A stretch of 64,000 bases of DNA from Pleuronectes platessa (lineage: Eukaryota; Chordata; Actinopteri; Pleuronectiformes; Pleuronectidae), in assembly GCF_947347685.1 (NCBI RefSeq), contig NC_070629.1:744001-808000 (forward strand), given 5' to 3'. The first letter of the stretch is position 1. Every line of letters starts with the position of its first letter. The notes beneath the pieces are model-generated. The model worked only from the letters and a program-made list of their open reading frames with translations, had not been told where the DNA came from and did no database searches. Below are positions 41,340 to 56,600 of the stretch, one piece after another. The position numbers and the translations under genes are program-made.

Positions 41340-44300
41340 ATGTGTTAATATTATTTTTATTCATGTGCGCAGCAGGATTTGCGCCGCAGGATGTGCGCCC
41401 CACAGAATTTGCGCTCCACAGGATGTGCAAGGACAGTATTTTTATTAATTTGATTTAAAAAAAAAAAATTGTAATTTGTTTTTAATATTATTTTTATTTA
41501 TGTGCGCAGCAGGATGTGCACCGCAGGATGTGCGCCCCACAGGATGTGCAAGCACAGTTTTTTTATTAATTTGATTTAAATATTTTTTTTTGTAAAAATG
41601 TTTTAATATTATTTGTATTAAAGTGCGCAGCTGGATGTGCGCCGCAGGATGTGCGCCCCACAGAATTTGCGCCCCACAGGATGTGCAAGCACAGTTTTGT
41701 TATTAATTTGATTTAAATATTTTTTTTTGTAAAAATGTTTTAATATTATTTTTATTTATGTGCACAGCAGGATGTGCGCCGCAGGATGTGCGCCCCACAT
41801 AATTTGCGCCCCACAGGATGTGCAAGGACAGTTTTTTTATTAATTTGATTTAAATATTTTTTTTGTAAAAATGTTTTAATATTATTTTTATTTATGTGCG
41901 CAGCAGGATGTGCGCCCCACAGAATTTGCGCCCCACAGGATGTGCAAGCACAGTTTGTATATTAATTTGATTTAAAAAAAAAAAATTGTAAATTGTTTTT
42001 AATATTATTTTTATTTATGTGCGCAGCAGGATGTGCGCCGCAGGATGTGCACCCCACAGAATTTACGCCCCACAGGATGTGCAAGCACAGTTTTTTTATT
42101 AATTTGATTTAAATATTTTTTTTTGTAAAAATGTTTTAATATTATTTGTATTAAAGTGCGCAGCTGGATGTGCGCCGCAGGATGTGCGCCCCACAGAATT
42201 TGCGCCCCACAGGATGTGCAAGGACAGTTTTTTTATTAATTTGATTTAAATATTTTTTTTGTAAAAATGTTTTAATATTATTTTTATTTATGTGCGCAGC
42301 AGGATGTGCGCCGCAGGATGTGCGCCCCACATAATTTGCGCCCCACAGGATGTGCAAGCACAGTTTTTTTATTAATTTGATTTAAATAGTTTTTTTTGTA
42401 AAAATGTTTTAATATTATATTTATTTATGTGCGCAGCAGGATGTGCGCCGCAGGATGTGCGCCCCACAGAATTTGCGCCCCACAGGATGTGCAAGGACAG
42501 TTTTTTTATTAATTTGATTTAAAAAAAAAATTGTAATTTGTTTTTAATATTATTTTTATTTATGTGCGCAGCAGGATGTGCGCCCCACGGAATTTGCGCC
42601 CCACAGGATGTGCAAGCACAGTTTTTTTATTAATTTGATTTAAATATTTTTTTTTGTAAAAATGTGTTAATATTATTTTTATTCATGTGCGCAGCAGGAT
42701 TTGCGCCGCAGGATGTGCGCCCCACAGAATTTGCGCTCCACAGGATGTGCAAGGACAGTATTTTTATTAATTTGATTTAAAAAAAAAAAATTGTAATTTG
42801 TTTTTAATATTATTTTTATTTATGTGCGCAGCAGGATGTGCACCGCAGGATGTGCGCCCCACAGGATGTGCAAGCACAGTTTTTTTATTAATTTGATTTA
42901 AATATTTTTTTTTGTAAAAATGTTTTAATATTATTTGTATTAAAGTGCGCAGCTGGATGTGCGCCGCAGGATGTGCGCCCCACAGAATTTGCGCCCCACA
43001 GGATGTGCAAGCACAGTTTTGTTATTAATTTGATTTAAATATTTTTTTTTGTAAAAATGTTTTAATATTATTTTTATTTATGTGCACAGCAGGATGTGCG
43101 CCGCAGGATGTGCGCCCCACATAATTTGCGCCCCACAGGATGTGCAAGGACAGTTTTTTTATTAATTTGATTTAAATATTTTTTTTGTAAAAATGTTTTA
43201 ATATTATTTTTATTTATGTGCGCAGCAGGATGTGCGCCCCACAGAATTTGCGCCCCACAGGATGTGCAAGCACAGTTTGTATATTAATTTGATTTAAAAA
43301 AAAAAAATTGTAAATTGTTTTTAATATTATTTTTATTTATGTGCGCAGCAGGATGTGCGCCGCAGGATGTGCACCCCACAGAATTTACGCCCCACAGGAT
43401 GTGCAAGCACAGTTTTTTTATTAATTTGATTTAAATATTTTTTTTTGTAAAAATGTTTTAATATTATTTGTATTAAAGTGCGCAGCTGGATGTGCGCCGC
43501 AGGATGTGCGCCCCACAGAATTGGCGCCCCACAGGATGTGCAAGGACAGTTTTTTTATTAATTTGATTTAAAAAAAAAAAATTGTAATTTGTTTTTAATA
43601 TTATTTTTATTTATGTGCGCAGCAGGATGTGCGCCGCAGGATGTGCGCCACACAGAATTTGCGCCCCACAGGATGTGCAAGCACAGTTTTTTTATTAGTT
43701 ATATTTAAATATTTTTTTTTGTAAAAATGTTTTAATATTATTTTTATTCATGTGCACAGCAGGATGTGCGCCACAGGATGTGCGCCCCACATAATTTGCG
43801 CCCCACAGGATGTGCAAGCACAGTTTTTTTATTAATTTGATTTAAAAAAAAAATTGTAATTTGTTTTTAATATTATTTTTATTTATGTGCGCAGCAGGAT
43901 GTGCGCCCCACGGAATTTGCGCCCCACAGGATGTGCAAGCACAGTTTTTTTATTAATTTGATTTAAATATTTTTTTTTGTAAAAATGTGTTAATATTATT
44001 TTTATTCATGTGCGCAGCAGGATTTGCGCCGCAGGATGTGCGCCCCACAGAATTTGCGCTCCACAGGATGTGCAAGGACAGTATTTTTATTAATTTGATT
44101 TAAAAAAAAAAAATTGTAATTTGTTTTTAATATTATTTTTATTTATGTGCGCAGCAGGATGTGCACCGCAGGATGTGCGCCCCACAGGATGTGCAAGCAC
44201 AGTTTTTTTATTAATTTGATTTAAATATTTTTTTTTGTAAAAATGTTTTAATATTATTTGTATTAAAGTGCGCAGCTGGATGTGCGCCGCAGGATGTGCG

Positions 44301-44400
44301 CCCCACAGAATTTGCGCCCCACAGGATGTGCAAGCACAGTTTTGTTATTAATTTGATTTAAATATTTTTTTTTGTAAAAATGTTTTAATATTATTTTTAT
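41340..44400 (+). repeat. Satellite higher-order repeat of about 1.32 kb
   Basis: A multi-monomer block (ATTTGCGCTCCAC monomer, GTGCACCGCAGG short monomer, TATTAAAGTGCGCAGCTGG monomer and so on) occurs about 1312-1326 bp apart: the marker TTAAAGTGCGCAGCTGGATG is near 41630, 42942 and 44268, with a second marker at 42160 and 43485. Confidence 0.75.
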
Positions 44401-46900
44401 TTATGTGCACAGCAGGATGTGCGCCGCAGGATGTTTGCCCCACATAATTTGCGCCCCACAGGATGTGCAAGGACAGTTTTTTTATTAATTTGATTTAAAT
44501 ATTTTTTTTGTAAAAATGTTTTAATATTATTTTTATTTATGTGCGCAGCAGGATGTGCGCCGCAGGATGTGCGCCCCACAGAATTTGCGCCCCACAGGAT
44601 GTGCAAGCACAGTTTGTTTATTAATTTGATTTAAAAAAAAAAAATTGTAAATTGTTTTTAATATTATATTTATTTATGTGCGCAGCAGGATGTGCGCCGC
44701 AGGATTTGAGCCCCACAGAATTTGCGTCCCACAGGATGTGCAAGCACAGTTTTTTTATTAATTTGATTTAAATATTTTTTTTTGTAAAAATGTTTTAATA
44801 TTATTTTTATTTATGTGCGCAGCAGGATGTGCGCCGCAGGATGTGCGCCCCACATAATTTGCGCCCCACAGGATGTGCAAGGACAGTTTTTTTATTAATT
44901 TGATTTAAATATTTTTTTTGTAAAAATGTTTTAATATTATTTTTTTTTATGTGCGCAGCAGGATGTGCGCCGCAGGATGTGCGCCCCACAGAATTTGCAC
45001 CCCACAGGATGTGCAAGCACAGTTTGTTTATTAATTTGATTTAAAAAAAAAAAATTGTAAATTGTTTTTAATATTATTTTTATTTATGTGCGCAGCAGGA
45101 TGTGCACCGCAGGATGTGCGCCCCACAGGATGTGCAAGCACAGTTTTTTTATTAATTTGATTTAAATATTTTTTTTTGTAAAAATGTGTTAATATTATTT
45201 TTATTTATGTGCGCAGCAGGATGTGCGCCGCAGGATGTGCGCCCCACATAATTTGCGCCCCACAGGATGTGAAAGCACATTTTTTTTATTAATTTGATTT
45301 AAAAAAAAAAAATTGTAAATTTTTTTTAATTTTATTTTTATTTATTTGCGCAGCAGGATGTGCGCTGCAGGATGTGCGCCCCACACAATTTGCGCCCCAC
45401 AGGATGTGCAAGCACAGTTTTTTTATTAATTTGATTTTAAAAAAAAAATTGTAATTTGTTTTTAATATTATTTTTATTTATGTGCGCAGCAGGATGTGCG
45501 CCGAAAGATGTGCGCCCCACAGAATTTGCGCCCCACAGGATGTGCAAGGACAGTTTTTTTATTAATTTGATTTAAAAAAAAAAAATTGTAATTTGTTTTT
45601 AATATTATTTTTATTTATGTGCGCAGCAGGATGTGCGCCGCAGGATGTGCGCCCCACAGAATTGGCGCCCCACAGGATGTGCAAGGACAGTTTTTTTATT
45701 AATTTGATTTAAAAAAAAAAAATTGTAATTTGTTTTTAATATTATTTTTATTTATGTGCGCAGCAGGATGTGCGCCGCAGGATGTGCGCCACACAGAATT
45801 TGCGCCCCACAGGATGTGCAAGCACAGTTTTTTTATTAGTTATATTTAAATATTTTTTTTTGTAAAAATGTTTTAATATTATTTTTATTCATGTGCACAG
45901 CAGGATGTGCGCCACAGGATGTGCGCCCCACATAATTTGCGCCCCACAGGATGTGCAAGCACAGTTTTTTTATTAATTTGATTTAAAAAAAAAATTGTAA
46001 TTTGTTTTTAATATTATTTTTATTTATGTGCGCAGCAGGATGTGCGCCCCACGGAATTTGCGCCCCACAGGATGTGCAAGCACAGTTTTTTTATTAATTT
46101 GATTTAAATATTCTTTTTTGTAAAAATGTGTTAATATTATTTTTATTCATGTGCGCAGCAGGATTTGCGCCGCAGGATGTGCGCCCCACAGAATTTGCGC
46201 TCCACAGGATGTGCAAGGACAGTATTTTTATTAATTTGATTTAAAAAAAAAAAATTGTAATTTGTTTTTAATATTATTTTTATTTATGTGCGCAGCAGGA
46301 TGTGCACCGCAGGATGTGCGCCCCACAGGATGTGCAAGCACAGTTTTTTTATTAATTTGATTTAAATATTTTTTTTTGTAAAAATGTTTTAATATTATTT
46401 GTATTAAAGTGCGCAGCTGGATGTGCGCCGCAGGATGTGCGCCCCACAGAATTTGCGCCCCACAGGATGTGCAAGCACAGTTTTGTTATTAATTTGATTT
46501 AAATATTTTTTTTTGTAAAAATGTTTTAATATTATTTTTATTTATGTGCACAGCAGGATGTGCGCCGCAGGATGTTTGCCCCACATAATTTGCGCCCCAC
46601 AGGATGTGCAAGGACAGTTTTTTTATTAATTTGATTTAAATATTTTTTTTGTAAAAATGTTTTAATATTATTTTTATTTATGTGCGCAGCAGGATGTGCG
46701 CCGCAGGATGTGCGCCCCACAGAATTTGCGCCCCACAGGATGTGCAAGCACAGTTTGTTTATTAATTTGATTTAAAAAAAAAAAATTGTAAATTGTTTTT
46801 AATATTATATTTATTTATGTGCGCAGCAGGATGTGCGCCGCAGGATTTGAGCCCCACAGAATTTGCGTCCCACAGGATGTGCAAGCACAGTTTTTTTATT
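43500..46900 (+). repeat. Satellite higher-order duplication, offset 2141
   Basis: The stretch with GATGTTTGCCCCACAT (44430) recurs at 46571, and surrounding private variants (TTATTAGTTATATTTAAATA at 43690/45830) agree, giving a duplication of more than 1 kb with offset about 2141. Confidence 0.75.
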
Positions 46901-49900
46901 AATTTGATTTAAATATTTTTTTTTGTAAAAATGTTTTAATATTATTTTTATTCATATGCGCAGCAGGATTTGCGCCACAGGATGTGCGCCCCACAGAATT
47001 TGCGCCCCACAGGATGTGCAAGGACAGTTTTTTATTAATTTGATTTAAAAAAAAAATTGTAATTTGTTTTTAATATTATTTTTATTTATGTGCGCAGCAG
47101 GATGTGCACCGCAGGATGTGCGCCCCACAGGATGTGCAAGCACAGTTTTTTTATTAATTTGATTTAAATATTTTTTTTTGTAAAAATGTTTTAATATTAT
47201 TTTTATTTATGTGCGCAGCAGGATGTGCGCCGCAGGATGTGCGCCCCACATAATTTGCGCCCCACAGGATGTGCAAGGACAGTTTTTTTATTAATTTGAT
47301 TTAAATATTTTTTTTGTAAAAATGTTTTAATATTATTTTTTTTTATGTGCGCAGCAGGATGTGCGCCGCAGGATGTGCGCCCCACAGAATTTGCACCCCA
47401 CAGGATGTGCAAGCACAGTTTGTTTATTAATTTGATTTAAAAAAAAAAAATTGTAAATTGTTTTTAATATTATTTTTATTTATGTGCGCAGCAGGATGTG
47501 CACCGCAGGATGTGCGCCCCACAGGATGTGCAAGCACAGTTTTTTTATTAATTTGATTTAAATATTTTTTTTTGAAAAAATGTTTTAATATTATTTGTAT
47601 TAAAGTGCGCAGCTGGATGTGCGCCGAAGGATGTGCGCCCCACAGAATTTGCGCCCCACAGGATGTGCAAGCACAGTTTTGTTATTAATTTGATTTAAAT
47701 ATTTTTTTTTGTAAAAATGTTTTAATATTATTTTTATTCATGTGCGCAGCAGGATGTGCGCCGCAGGATGTGCGCCCCACATAATTTGCGCCCCACAGGA
47801 TGTGCAAGGACAGTTTTTTTATTAATTTGATTTAAAAAAAAAATTGTAATTTGTTTTTAATATTATTTTTATTTATGTGCGCAGCAGGATGTGCGCCGCA
47901 GGATGTGCACCCCACAGAATTTACGCCCCACAGGATGTGCAAGCACAGTTTTTTTATTAATTTGATTTAAATATTTTTTTTTGTAAAAATGTTTTAATAT
48001 TATTTGTATTAAAGTGCGCAGCTGGATGTGCGCCGCAGGATGTGCGCCCCACAGAATTTGCGCCCCACAGGATGTGCAAGGACAGTTTTTTTATTAATTT
48101 GATTTAAATATTTTTTTTGTAAAAATGTTTTAATATTATTTTTATTTATGTGCGCAGCAGGATGTGCGCCGCAGGATGTGCGCCCCACATAATTTGCGCC
48201 CCACAGGATGTGCAAGCACAGTTTTTTTATTAATTTGATTTAAATAGTTTTTTTTGTAAAAATGTTTTAATATTATATTTATTTATGTGCGCAGCAGGAT
48301 GTGCGCCGCAGGATTTGAGCCCCACAGAATTTGCGTCCCACAGGATGTGCAAGCACAGTTTTTTTATTAATTTGATTTAAATATTTTTTTTTGTAAAAAT
48401 GTTTTAATATTATTTTTATTCATGTACGCAGCAGGATTTGCGCCACAGGATGTGCGCCCCACAGAATTTGCGCCCCAAATGATGTGCAAGGACAGTTTTT
48501 TATTAATTTGATTTAAAAAAAAAATTGTAATTTGTTTTTAATATTATTTTTATTTATGTGCGCAGCAGGATGTGCACCGCAGGATGTGCGCCCCACAGGA
48601 TGTGCAAGCACAGTTTTTTTATTAATTTGATTTAAATATTTTTTTTTGTAAAAATGTTTTAATATTATTTTTATTTATGTGCGCAGCAGGATGTGCGCCA
48701 CAGGATGTGCGCCCCACATAATTTGCGCCCCACAGGATGTGCAAGGACAGTTTTTTTATTAATTTGATTTAAATATTTTTTTTGTAAAAATGTTTTAATA
48801 TTATTTTTTTTTATGTGCGCAGCAGGATGTGCGCCGCAGGATGTGCGCCCCACAGAATTTGCACCCCACAGGATGTGCAAGCACAGTTTGTTTATTAATT
48901 TGATTTAAAAAAAAAAAATTGTAAATTGTTTTTAATATTATTTTTATTTATGTGCGCAGCAGGATGTGCACCGCAAGATGTGCGCCCCACAGGATGTGCA
49001 AGCACAGTTTTTTTATTAATTTGATTTAAATATTTTTTTTTGTAAAAATGTTTTAATATTATTTGTATTAAAGTGCGCAGCTGGATGTGCGCCGCAGGAT
49101 GTGCGCCCCACAGAATTTGCGCCCCACAGGATGTGCAAGCACAGTTTTGTTATTAATTTGATTTAAATATTTTTTTTTGTAAAAATGTTTTAATATTATT
49201 TTTATTTATGTGCGCAGCAGGATGTGCGCCGCAGGATGTGCGCCCCACATAATTTGCGCCCCACAGGATGTGCAAGGACAGTTTTTTTATTAATTTGATT
49301 TAAATATTTTTTTTGTAAAAATGTTTTAATATTATTTTTATTTATGTGCGCAGCAGGATGTGCGCCGCAGGATGTGCGCCCCACAGAATTTGCACCCCAC
49401 AGGATGTGCAAGGACAGTTTTTTTATTAATTTGATTTAAAAAAAAAATTGTAATTTGTTTTTAATATTATTTTTATTTATGTGCGCAGCAGGATGTGCGC
49501 TGCAGGATGTGCGCCCCACAGAATTTCTGCCCCACAGGATGTGCAAGCACATTTTTTTTATTAATTTGATTTAAATATTTTTTTTTGTAAAAATGTTTTA
49601 ATATTATTTTTATTCTTGTGCGCAGCAGGATTTGCGCCGCAGGATGTGCGCCCCACAGAATTTGCGCCCCACAGGATGTGCAAGGACAGTTTTTTTATTA
49701 ATTTGATTTAAAAAAAAAATTGTAATTTGTTTTTAATATTATTTTTATTTATGTGCGCAGCAGGATGTGCGCCGCAGGATGTGCGCCCCACAGAATTTGC
49801 GCCCCACAGGATGTGCAAGCACAGTTTTTTTATTAATTTGATTTAAATATTTTTTTTTGTAAAAATGTTTTAATATTATTTTTATTCATTTGCGCAGCAG

Positions 49901-52739
49901 GATGTGTGCCGCAGGATGTGCGCCCACATAATTTGCGCCCCACAGGATGTGCAAGCACAGTTTTTTTATTAATTTGATTTAAATAGTTTTTTTTGTAAAA
50001 ATGTTTTAATATTATTTTTATTTATGTGCGCAGCAGGATGTGCGCCGCAGGATTTGCGCCCCACAGAATTTGCGTCCCACAGGATGTGCAAGCACAGTTT
50101 TTTTATTAATTTGATTTAAATATTTTTTTTTGTAAAAATGTGTTAATATTATTTTTATTCATGTGCGCAGCAGGATTTGCGCCGCAGGATGTGCGCCCCA
50201 CAGAATTTGCGCTCCACAGGATGTGCAAGGACAGTATTTTTATTAATTTGATTTAAAAAAAAAAAATTGTAATTTGTTTTTAATATTATTTTTATTTATG
50301 TGCGCAGCAGGATGTGCACCGCAGGATGTGCGCCCCACAGGATGTGCAAGCACAGTTTTTTTATTAATTTGATTTAAATATTTTTTTTTGTAAAAATGTT
50401 TTAATATTATTTGTATTAAAGTGCGCAGCTGGATGTGCGCCGCAGGATGTGCGCCCCACAGAATTTGCGCCCCACAGGATGTGCAAGCACAGTTTTGTTA
50501 TTAATTTGATTTAAATATTTTTTTTTGTAAAAATGTTTTAATATTATTTTTATTTATGTGCACAGCAGGATGTGCGCAGCAGGATGTGCGCCCCACAGAA
50601 TTTGCGCCCCACAGGATGTGCAAGGACAGTTTTTTATTAATTTGATTTAAAAAAAAAATTGTAATTTGTTTTTAATATTATTTTTATTTATGTGCGCAGC
50701 AGGATGTGCGCCCCACAGAATTTGCGCCCCACAGGATGTGCAAGCACAGTTTTTTTATTAATTTGATTTAAATATTTTTTTTTGTAAAAATGTTTTAATA
50801 TTATTTTTATTCATGTGCGCAGCAGGATGTGTGCCGCAGGATGTGCGCCCCACATAATTTTCGCCCCACAGGATGTGCAAGCACAGTTTTTTTATTAATT
50901 TGATTTAAATATTTTTTTTTGTAAAAATGTTTTAATATTATTTTTATTCATGTACGCAGCAGGATTTGCGCCGCAGGATGTGCGCCCCACAGAATTTGCG
51001 CCCCACAGGATGTGCAAGGACAGTTTTTTATTAATTTGATTTAAAAAAAAATTGTAATTTGTTTTTAATATTATTTTTATTTATGTGCGCAGCAGGATGC
51101 GCCCCACAGAATTTGCGCCCCACAGGATGTGCAAGCACAGTTTTTTAATTAATTTGATTTAAATATTTTTTTTTGTAAAAATGTTTTAATATTATTTTTA
51201 TTCATGTGCGCAGCAGGATGTGTGCCGCAGGATGTGCGCCCCACATAATTTGCGCCCCACAGGATGTGCAAGCACAGTTTTTTTATTAATTTGATTTAAA
51301 TATTTTTTTTGTAAAAATGTTTTAATATTATTTTTATTTATGTGCGCAGCAGGATGTGCGCCCCACAGAATTTGCGCCCCACAGGATGTGCAAGGACAGT
51401 TTTTTATTAATTTGATTTAAAAAAAAAAATTGTAAATTGTTTTTAATATTATTTTTATTCATGTGCGCAGCAGGATGTGCGCCGCAGGATGTGCGCCCCA
51501 CAGGATGTGCAAGCACAGTTTTTTTATTAATTTGATTTAAATATTTTTTTTTGTAAAAATGTTTTAATATTATTTTTATTTATGTGCGCAGCAGGATGTG
51601 CGCCCCACAGAATTTGCACCCCACAGGATGTGCAAGCACAGTTTGTTTATTAATTTGATTTAAAAAAAAAAAATTGTAAATTGTTTTTAATATTATTTTT
51701 ATTTATGTGCGCAGCAGGATGTGCACCGCAGGATGTGCGCCCCACAGGATGTGCAAGCACAGTTTTTTTATTAATTTGATTTAAATATTTTTTTTTGTAA
51801 AAATGTTTTAATATTATTTGTATTAAAGTGCCCAGCTGGATGTGCGCCGCAGGATGTGCGCCCCACAGAATTTGCAAACCACAGGATGTGCAAGGACAGT
51901 TTTTTTATTAATTTGATTTAAAAAAAAAAAATTGTAAATTGTTTTTAATATTATTTTTATTTATGTGCGCAGCAGGATGTGCGCCGCAGGATGTGCGCCC
52001 CACAGAATTTGCGCCCCACAGGATGTGCAAGCACAGTTTTGTTATTAATTTGATTTAAATATTTTTTTTTGTAAAAATGTTTTAATATTATTTTTATTTA
52101 TGTGCGCCGCAGGATGTGCGCCCCACATAATTTGCGCCCCACAGGATGTGCAAGCACAGTTTTTTTATTAATTTGATTTAAATATTTTTTTTTGTAAAAA
52201 TGTGTTAATATTATTTTTATTCATGTGCGCAGCAGGATTTGCGCCGCAGGATGTGCGCCCCACAGAATTTGCGCTCCACAGGATGTGCAAGGACAGTATT
52301 TTTATTAATTTGATTTAAAAAAAAAAAATTGTAATTTGTTTTTAATATTATTTTTATTTATGTGCGCAGCAGGATGTGCACCGCAGGATGTGCGCCCCAC
52401 AGGATGTGCAAGCACAGTTTTTTTATTAATTTGATTTAAATATTTTTTTTTGTAAAAATGTTTTAATATTATTTGTATTAAAGTGCGCAGCTGGATGTGC
52501 GCCGCAGGATGTGCGCCCCACAGAATTTGCGCCCCACAGGATGTGCAAGGACAGTTTTTTTATTAATTTGATTTAAATATTTTTTTTGTAAAAATGTTTT
52601 AATATTATTTTTATTTATGTACGCAGCAGGATGTGCGCCGCAGGATGTGCGCCCCACATAATTTGCGCCCCACAGGATGTGCAAGCACATTTTTTTTATT
52701 AATTTGATTTAAAAAAAAAAAATTGTAAATTTTTTTTAA

Positions 52740-55700
52740 TTTTATTTTTATTCATTTGCACAGCAGGATGTGCGCCCCACATAATTTGCGCCCCACAGGA
52801 TGTGCAAGCATAGTTTTTTTATTAGTTATATTTAAATATTTTTTTTTGTAAAAATGTTTTAATATTATTTTTATTTATGTGCGCAGCAGGATGTGAACCG
52901 CAGGATGTGCGCCCCACAGAATTTGCGCCCCACAGGATGTGCAAGCACAGTTTTTTTATTAGTTTGATATAAATATTTTTTTTTGTAAAAATGTTTTAAT
53001 ATTATTTTTATTTATGTGCGCAGCAGGATGTGCGCCCCACAGAATTTGCGCCCCACAGGATGTGCAAGGACAGTTTTTTATTAATTTGATTTAAAAAAAA
53101 AAAATTGTAAATTGTTTTTAATATTATTTTTATTTATGTGCGCAGCAGGATGTGCGCCCCACAGAATTTGCGCCCCACAGGATGTGCAAGCACAGTTTTT
53201 TTATTAATTTGATTTAAATATTTTTTTTTGTAAAAATGTTTTAATATTATTTTTATTCATCTGCGCAGCAGGATGTGTGCCGCAGGATGTGCGCCCCACA
53301 TAATTTTCGCCCCACAGGATGTGCAAGCACAGTTTTTTTATTAATTTGATTTAAATATTTTTTTTTGTAAAAATGTTTTAATATTATTTTTATTCATGTA
53401 CGCAGCAGGATTTGCGCCGCAGGATGTGCGCCCCACAGAATTTGCGCCCCACAGGATGTGCAAGGACAGTTTTTTATTAATTTGATTTAAAAAAAAATTG
53501 TAATTTGTTTTTAATATTATTTTTATTTATGTGCGCAGCAGGATGCGCCCCACAGAATTTGCGCCCCACAGGATGTGCAAGCACAGTTTTTTAATTAATT
53601 TGATTTAAATATTTTTTTTTGTAAAAATGTTTTAATATTATTTTTATTCATGTGCGCAGCAGGATGTGTGCCGCAGGATGTGCGCCCCACATAATTTGCG
53701 CCCCACAGGATGTGCAAGCACAGTTTTTTTATTAATTTGATTTAAATATTTTTTTTGTAAAAATGTTTTAATATTATTTTTATTTATGTGCGCAGCAGGA
53801 TGTGCGCCCCACAGAATTTGCGCCCCACAGGATGTGCAAGGACAGTTTTTTATTAATTTGATTTAAAAAAAAAAATTGTAAATTGTTTTTAATATTATTT
53901 TTATTCATGTGCGCAGCAGGATTTGCGCCGCAGGATGTGCGCCCCACAGAATTTGCGCCCCACAGGATGTGCAAGGACAGTTTTTTATTAATTTGATTTA
54001 AAAAAAAAAAATTGTAAATTGTTTTTAATATTATTTTTATTTATGTGCGCAGCAGGATGTGCACCGCAGGATGTGCGCCCCACAGGATGTGCAAGCACAG
54101 TTTTTTTATTAATTTGATTTAAATATTTTTTTTTGTAAAAATGTTTTAATATTATTTGTATTAAAGTGCCCAGCTGGATGTGCGCCGCAGGATGTGCGCC
54201 CCACAGAATTTGCGCCCCACAGGATGTGCAAGGACAGTTTTTTTATTAATTTGATTTAAATATTTTTTTTTGTAAAAATGTTTTAATATTATTTTTATTT
54301 ATGTGCGCAGCAGGATGTGCGCCGCAGGATGTGCGCCCCACATAATTTGCGCCCCACAGGATGTGCAAGGACAGTTTTTTTATTAATTTGATTTAAATAT
54401 TTTTTTTGTAAAAATGTTTTAATATTATTTTTTTTTATGTGCGCAGCAGGATGTGCGCCGCAGGATGTGCGCCCCACAGAATTTGCACCCCACAGGATGT
54501 GCAAGCACAGTTTGTTTATTAATTTGATTTAAAAAAAAAAAATTGTAAATTGTTTTTAATATTATTTTTATTTATGTGCGCAGCAGGATGTGCGCCGCAG
54601 GATGTGCGCCCCACAGAATTTGCGCCCCACAGGATGTGCAAGCACAGTTTTGTTATTAATTTGATTTAAAAAAAAAAAATTGTAAATTTTTTTTAATTTT
54701 ATTTTTATTCATTTGCACAGCAGGATGTGCGCCCCACATAATTTGCGCCCCACAGGATGTGCAAGCATAGTTTTTTTATTAGTTATATTTAAATATTTTT
54801 TTTTGTAAAAATGTTTTAATATTATTTTTATTTATGTGCGCAGCAGGATGTGAACCGCAGGATGTGCGCCCCACAGAATTTGCGCCCCACAGGATGTGCA
54901 AGCACAGTTTTTTTATTAGTTTGATATAAATATTTTTTTTTGTAAAAATGTTTTAATATTATTTTTATTTATGTGCGCAGCAGGATGTGCGCCCCACAGA
55001 ATTTGCGCACCACAGGATGTGCAAGGACAGTTTTTTATTAATTTGATTTAAAAAAAAAAAATTGTAAATTGTTTTTAATATTATTTTTATTTATGTGCGC
55101 AGCAGGATGTGCGCCCCACAGAATTTGCGCCCCACAGGATGTGCAAGCACAGTTTTTTTATTAATTTGATTTAAATATTTTTTTTTGTAAAAATGTTTTA
55201 ATATTATTTTTATTCATCTGCGCAGCAGGATGTGTGCCGCAGGATGTGCGCCCCACATAATTTTCGCCCCACAGGATGTGCAAGCACAGTTTTTTTATTA
55301 ATTTGATTTAAATATTTTTTTTTGTAAAAATGTTTTAATATTATTTTTATTCATGTACGCAGCAGGATTTGCGCCGCAGGATGTGCGCCCCACAGAATTT
55401 GCGCCCCACAGGATGTGCAAGGACAGTTTTTTATTAATTTGATTTAAAAAAAAATTGTAATTTGTTTTTAATATTATTTTTATTTATGTGCGCAGCAGGA
55501 TGCGCCCCACAGAATTTGCGCCCCACAGGATGTGCAAGCACAGTTTTTTAATTAATTTGATTTAAATATTTTTTTTTGTAAAAATGTTTTAATATTATTT
55601 TTATTCATGTGCGCAGCAGGATGTGTGCCGCAGGATGTGCGCCCCACATAATTTGCGCCCCACAGGATGTGCAAGCACAGTTTTTTTATTAATTTGATTT

Positions 55701-56600
55701 AAATATTTTTTTTGTAAAAATGTTTTAATATTATTTTTATTTATGTGCGCAGCAGGATGTGCGCCCCACAGAATTTGCGCCCCACAGGATGTGCAAGGAC
55801 AGTTTTTTATTAATTTGATTTAAAAAAAAAAATTGTAAATTGTTTTTAATATTATTTTTATTCATGTGCGCAGCAGGATTTGCGCCGCAGGATGTGCGCC
55901 CCACAGAATTTGCGCCCCACAGGATGTGCAAGGACAGTTTTTTATTAATTTGATTTAAAAAAAAAAAATTGTAAATTGTTTTTAATATTATTTTTATTTA
56001 TGTGCGCAGCAGGATGTGCACCGCAGGATGTGCGCCCCACAGGATGTGCAAGCACAGTTTTTTTATTAATTTGATTTAAATATTTTTTTTTGTAAAAATG
56101 TTTTAATATTATTTGTATTAAAGTGCCCAGCTGGATGTGCGCCGCAGGATGTGCGCCCCACAGAATTTGCGCCCCACAGGATGTGCAAGGACAGTTTTTT
56201 TATTAATTTGATTTAAATATTTTTTTTTGTAAAAATGTTTTAATATTATTTTTATTTATGTGCGCAGCAGGATGTGCGCCGCAGGATGTGCGCCCCACAT
56301 AATTTGCGCCCCACAGGATGTGCAAGGACAGTTTTTTTATTAATTTGATTTAAATATTTTTTTTGTAAAAATGTTTTAATATTATTTTTTTTTATGTGCG
56401 CAGCAGGATGTGCGCCGCAGGATGTGCGCCCCACAGAATTTGCACCCCACAGGATGTGCAAGCACAGTTTGTTTATTAATTTGATTTAAAAAAAAAAAAT
56501 TGTAAATTGTTTTTAATATTATTTTTATTTATGTGCGCAGCAGGATGTGCGCCGCAGGATGTGCGCCCCACAGAATTTGCGCCCCACAGGATGTGCAAGC
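52740..56600 (+). repeat. Satellite higher-order duplication, offset 1957
   Basis: Private variants GATGTGAACCGCAGG, CAGCAGGATGCGCCCC and GTGCCCAGCTGG at about 52890, 53540 and 54170 recur 1957 bp on at about 54850, 55497 and 56125, so nearly 2 kb is duplicated in direct tandem. Confidence 0.8.
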